Origin: Candidatus Methanofilum arcanum | GTDB taxonomy: Archaea > Halobacteriota > Methanomicrobia > Methanomicrobiales > Methanospirillaceae | Length of the DNA: 16,721 bases | Assembly: GCA_031285085.1 (NCBI GenBank) | Contig: JAITWW010000108.1 | Coordinates: forward strand, 1-16,721 | Reading direction: 5' to 3' | Shown here: positions 14,214-16,721 of the stretch, in pieces | Numbering within the stretch: position 1 is the stretch's first letter | Layout of the letters: each line of letters begins with the position of its first letter | The notes under the pieces: model-generated | What the model was told of the DNA's origin: nothing | Seen by the model: only the letters and a program-made list of their open reading frames with translations | Databases searched by the model: none | Program-made: the position numbers and the translations under genes

Positions 14214-15962
14214 TCATAAAAGTACGCAAAAGCGCTTATTCTTCTCAATAAGGCCTTTCGCCTTCTTTTCTGAGCCTGGAGTGAGTATCAATACTGAGGA
14301 CACTTCTCCTTCTGAAATAGCCCTCATTCCCTTATAATTGGCTATTTCTTCGACTAAGAAATGATCATCAGCTTCTATAACGGTAACACTCCGAATCCGG
14401 ATTCTCTTGCTCTGTGCCTCCCATTCTACAAATGCACTCTTCACATTATCTGGCAGGGGCACATTGGAAAATGTTTCGCAATAACTGCTGATCTCGTGAA
14501 TCATCAATCCAATGGTCAGCGCTTTTGCCATACCAAAGAAATCCAGTTTGTACACACTTACTTCCTTATCATTGACTGTTTTTTTTGTGAATCGGTCAAA
14601 AAACAACTCATGGCGCATGCGATCTAGACTGTTTGCAATCACTACGTCAAAATTCGGCTGTACGATAAAGCCTTTTTCACCGTCTGAGAAACTCACCACT
14701 TCTTTTTCTTCATAGGAATTTGTTATTCCAAATAAGTACGCACCTAAGTCAGTCACCCTGAAATAGGCGGTCTCATATGCAGAATAATACAAATACTCAC
14801 TGTGAGACGTATCTTCTGCCAATATATCCACTGCTCCAAGAACCGCGAGGTACTCCATCAGGACGACACTGATGGCACAATGCTCGAAACAGTCCCAGGA
14901 GGGGGACTCATAAAACATGTCATGGTAATCATCTTGGATCAATACCTCTCCGACGCCTTCAAAGAGCGCCCTGTTACTTTTATCTATTTCTTTTGAAAAC
15001 TCTCCAAAATTGATCCATTCATTCACTGGACATTTTGCTAAATATGAAACAATCTCCGCTCGTGGTCCAGATAAATCATACCTCTTTTTCAAAAACTTTA
15101 GTTTCGTGGAAGAAATGCGGGAGCATTCATCTACAGTGTGGTTTTCGTATCGCATGTACTTCGTGAATAAGTACTTTGCTTTCTCAAGCATACTTAAACC
15201 CACAAAATGCGAAGCTGCTTTTGAGAGTACAAATTTGTCTTGAACGACATCAATAACATCAGCAGAGCGGAGCAGCATGAGCATGCCGAAGCTGACTATC
15301 GTATCTCCTAGATTTCGTATATCTTCTAACTCACCGGTGTCGTTGTTACAGATTTCGTCATATTTAGCGATTCCATGGAATTTTAAGAGTGAAGCCTTGG
15401 TTATGTAACCTCCAGCTTTCGTAGCAACAACTTTGTTACTGTTAATAAAGCTCAGGAACATGTCAAAATCTTTATACCTGCTCTCTCGACCGATAATGGT
15501 AGCATACTTGTCCATCTCTTCTACCACGCTTGGATGAAAGGCAAAAACATATGGCGGGATCACTTTTTCAAGGTAATCCCTAAAATGTTGGGGAACTTGC
15601 CTGTTGACGAAAAAAGCGTTCAATTTAGAGTCTTTTGGGAAAAACTTGTTTCGATACCCGTAGTAAGATCTATAATTTGCATGAAATCCATATTTTTTTG
15701 CGATTTCATCGAGTTCTTCTTCTAAAGGACGATATTTGCTCTGTACAATGCAAGTCAATAACTCTTTTTCATAATCGTCTAACTGGTGGAACAATTCAGT
15801 GGCGGAATGTGGATCTGAAAAAAAATGATAGAGAGCTTCAACAGCTTCTGCTTTTCTAAAACCCTTTGATTTAATTCCAACTATCCGCAAAAGATCCTCT
15901 AAATTTGTATCACCAGAGGCTTGATAATTCATCTCTTCAAGATTCGCACGTAACCAATCCAT
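14214..15962 (-). CDS. Large protein with XPB/Ssl2 helicase-associated domain, paralogue B
   Basis: A tandem paralogue of the gene at 12086-13834, also 582 residues, with the same layout: SAP-like N-terminus (LEDLLRIVGIKSKGFRKAEAV), helical middle, and C-terminal GFIVQPNFDVVIANSLDRM with VPLPDNVKSAFVEWEAQSK. Differences concentrate at residues 1-30, around 95-115 (YNQVSFSFYSRLDR versus FHANYRSYYGYRNK) and around 355-375, which may be specificity surfaces. The last 150 residues are nearly the same in both. GGGAGA lies upstream of the ATG, weaker than in paralogue A. The reading frame is intact, so both copies appear to be maintained. It has no catalytic motif I can identify; function unknown. 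Confidence 0.75.
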   Translation of the reverse strand: MDWLRANLEEMNYQASGDTNLEDLLRIVGIKSKGFRKAEAVEALYHFFSDPHSATELFHQLDDYEKELLTCIVQSKYRPLEEELDEIAKKYGFHANYRSYYGYRNKFFPKDSKLNAFFVNRQVPQHFRDYLEKVIPPYVFAFHPSVVEEMDKYATIIGRESRYKDFDMFLSFINSNKVVATKAGGYITKASLLKFHGIAKYDEICNNDTGELEDIRNLGDTIVSFGMLMLLRSADVIDVVQDKFVLSKAASHFVGLSMLEKAKYLFTKYMRYENHTVDECSRISSTKLKFLKKRYDLSGPRAEIVSYLAKCPVNEWINFGEFSKEIDKSNRALFEGVGEVLIQDDYHDMFYESPSWDCFEHCAISVVLMEYLAVLGAVDILAEDTSHSEYLYYSAYETAYFRVTDLGAYLFGITNSYEEKEVVSFSDGEKGFIVQPNFDVVIANSLDRMRHELFFDRFTKKTVNDKEVSVYKLDFFGMAKALTIGLMIHEISSYCETFSNVPLPDNVKSAFVEWEAQSKRIRIRSVTVIEADDHFLVEEIANYKGMRAISEGEVSSVLILTPGSEKKAKGLIEKNKRFCVLL

Positions 15963-15975
15963 ATAGTGTCTCCCT

Positions 15976-16034
15976 GTTATATTCAGCGTATCTAAATTAA
16001 TTCATCACGAACCACATAAAGCTGCTGAATTTAC
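15976..16034 (-). promoter_or_regulatory. Promoter region of paralogue B, copy of the block upstream of paralogue A
   Basis: This near-copy of 13846-13907 carries the same TTAATTTAGATA element at the same distance from the start codon. Similarity fades after GCTGCTGAA, marking one edge of the duplication unit. Confidence 0.6.
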
Positions 16035-16211
16035 TGACATTTACACATTAGTACCTGTACTATTGCTTAATCTATCATGCGGATCCTTAAAAGTCAATGG
16101 TTTGAGTTGTATGAGAGGAGTTGGAAGATAAAAATGTCAAACTCTCTCTTATAATGAGAATCTGTAACGTAACCGTTCATGTCCCAACCTGTTTGTCAAA
16201 ATTGGCTGAGG

Positions 16212-16245
16212 TAAAGTGCACTGCTACATTGCTTAGCGCACTTTA
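16212..16245 (-). terminator. Hairpin just after the membrane-protein gene
   Basis: TAAAGTGC (16212-16219) pairs with GCACTTTA (16238-16245); inside, GCTA and TAGC can add pairs. It starts two bases beyond the minus-strand stop codon at 16248-16250, so it probably ends that transcript, although no strong U-tract follows. Confidence 0.5.
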
Positions 16246-16247
16246 TT

Positions 16248-16721
16248 TCACGGGACAATTTGCTTTTTTTGCTTTTTCTGAAACTCAAGTACGATTTTTT
16301 TAGCACGCAAAGAATTTAACCATCCCCAAATGCCAACTGGAATTGCACCCCAAAAGAGAAGTGTTATTGGCGATGTAAGTGGAGACAGTAAAAATAAGGC
16401 CCCAAAGAAGAATAGAATAGGAAAGCAAACGAGCATGGCTATATTTAGTATAAACGTGTGTGAATAATAACATGCATTCGTTGAAGCATTATGCACTGCA
16501 ATGGCATTAAGCCTCCCTTTAAACCAATCCTTAAGGCAAACAACATGTACATAGTCATTGTTTTGAAGCTCTATTTGAGCGCTAAAGTCATAGACTATGG
16601 GAACGTTATTAAGACTAAATGTCCTGGAACTCGATAAACTAAGTTTGTTTTCCTTTGATTGATATTCATTTGGGAGATTCTCTATAGTTCCAGAAAAAAC
16701 TTGAATTTTAGGAAAAAAGAT
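16248..16721 (-). CDS. Membrane protein with two C-terminal helices, 5' end outside the window
   Basis: The frame stays open from 16721 to the stop at 16248 (157 codons), so the gene enters from the right edge; the apparent start at GTG 16496 is internal. The visible N-terminal part (FFPKIQVFSGTIENLPNEY, then IVYDFSAQIELQNNDYVHVV and DWFKGRLNAIAVHNAST) is rich in beta-strand residues and looks like a small barrel or OB-like domain. Two hydrophobic segments follow (about visible residues 92-113 and 117-135: FILNIAMLVCFPILFFFGAL and TLLFWGAIPVGIWGWL), then a lysine-rich tail probably facing the cytoplasm. I do not recognise the family. Composition and frame support a real gene. Confidence 0.7.
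   Translation of the reverse strand: MFFPKIQVFSGTIENLPNEYQSKENKLSLSSSRTFSLNNVPIVYDFSAQIELQNNDYVHVVCLKDWFKGRLNAIAVHNASTNACYYSHTFILNIAMLVCFPILFFFGALFLLSPLTSPITLLFWGAIPVGIWGWLNSLRAKKIVLEFQKKQKKQIVP

Noticed and set aside
12086..15962. Tandem paralogues considered as active helicases
   Set aside because: No Walker A, Walker B or other helicase motif is present in either protein; only the helicase-associated type of domain is seen.

Overview
The window looks archaeal, most likely from a methanogenic euryarchaeon of the Methanomicrobiales/Methanospirillum type. This is an inference from four things: short-leader or leaderless genes behind TATA-like boxes, GGTGA-type ribosome binding sites, a MetRS with paired zinc knuckles and a fused C-terminal tRNA-binding domain, and the mix of a WH-domain methyltransferase, a TrmO-like protein and a FecCD transporter. 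No rRNA, tRNA, CRISPR array or intact transposase was found.

Bases 1-1200 are a decayed, gene-poor stretch. They hold one credible small ORF (149-310), strong hairpins (11-37, 47-65, 775-796, 1146-1176), a degenerate tandem repeat of about 80 bp, a GC-rich patch, and a 79-bp copy (3 mismatches) of the 3' end and terminator-like hairpin of the methyltransferase gene at 2669-3790. Bases 1203-2555 (minus strand) are a compact operon: a DUF3795-like cysteine-rich protein, a minimal nucleotidyltransferase (MNT), and a HEPN partner that is broken by an apparent one-base insertion.

Bases 2669-7497 form a metal or metal-chelate uptake locus. A SAM-dependent methyltransferase and a TrmO/TsaA-family protein lie on the minus strand, divergent from a three-gene ABC importer of the Fe3+-siderophore/cobalamin type (binding protein, FecCD permease, ATPase) on the plus strand. 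A 7-bp inverted repeat sits on the TATA-like element in front of the importer and is a candidate metal-regulator operator. The long metG (7570-9678, minus) is a housekeeping gene converging on the importer.

Bases 9700-16721 look like accessory DNA: an AAA_14/DUF4143 ATPase, a truncated Bro-N (phage antirepressor-like) gene, two tandem 582-residue paralogues, and the 3' part of a gene for a two-helix membrane protein running off the right edge. The paralogues carry a C-terminal region resembling the domain that accompanies XPB/Ssl2-type helicases, but have no helicase motor. They share duplicated promoter regions and have a patchy identity pattern suggesting gene conversion. They are the most promising candidates for an undescribed system, though nothing in the sequence states their function.
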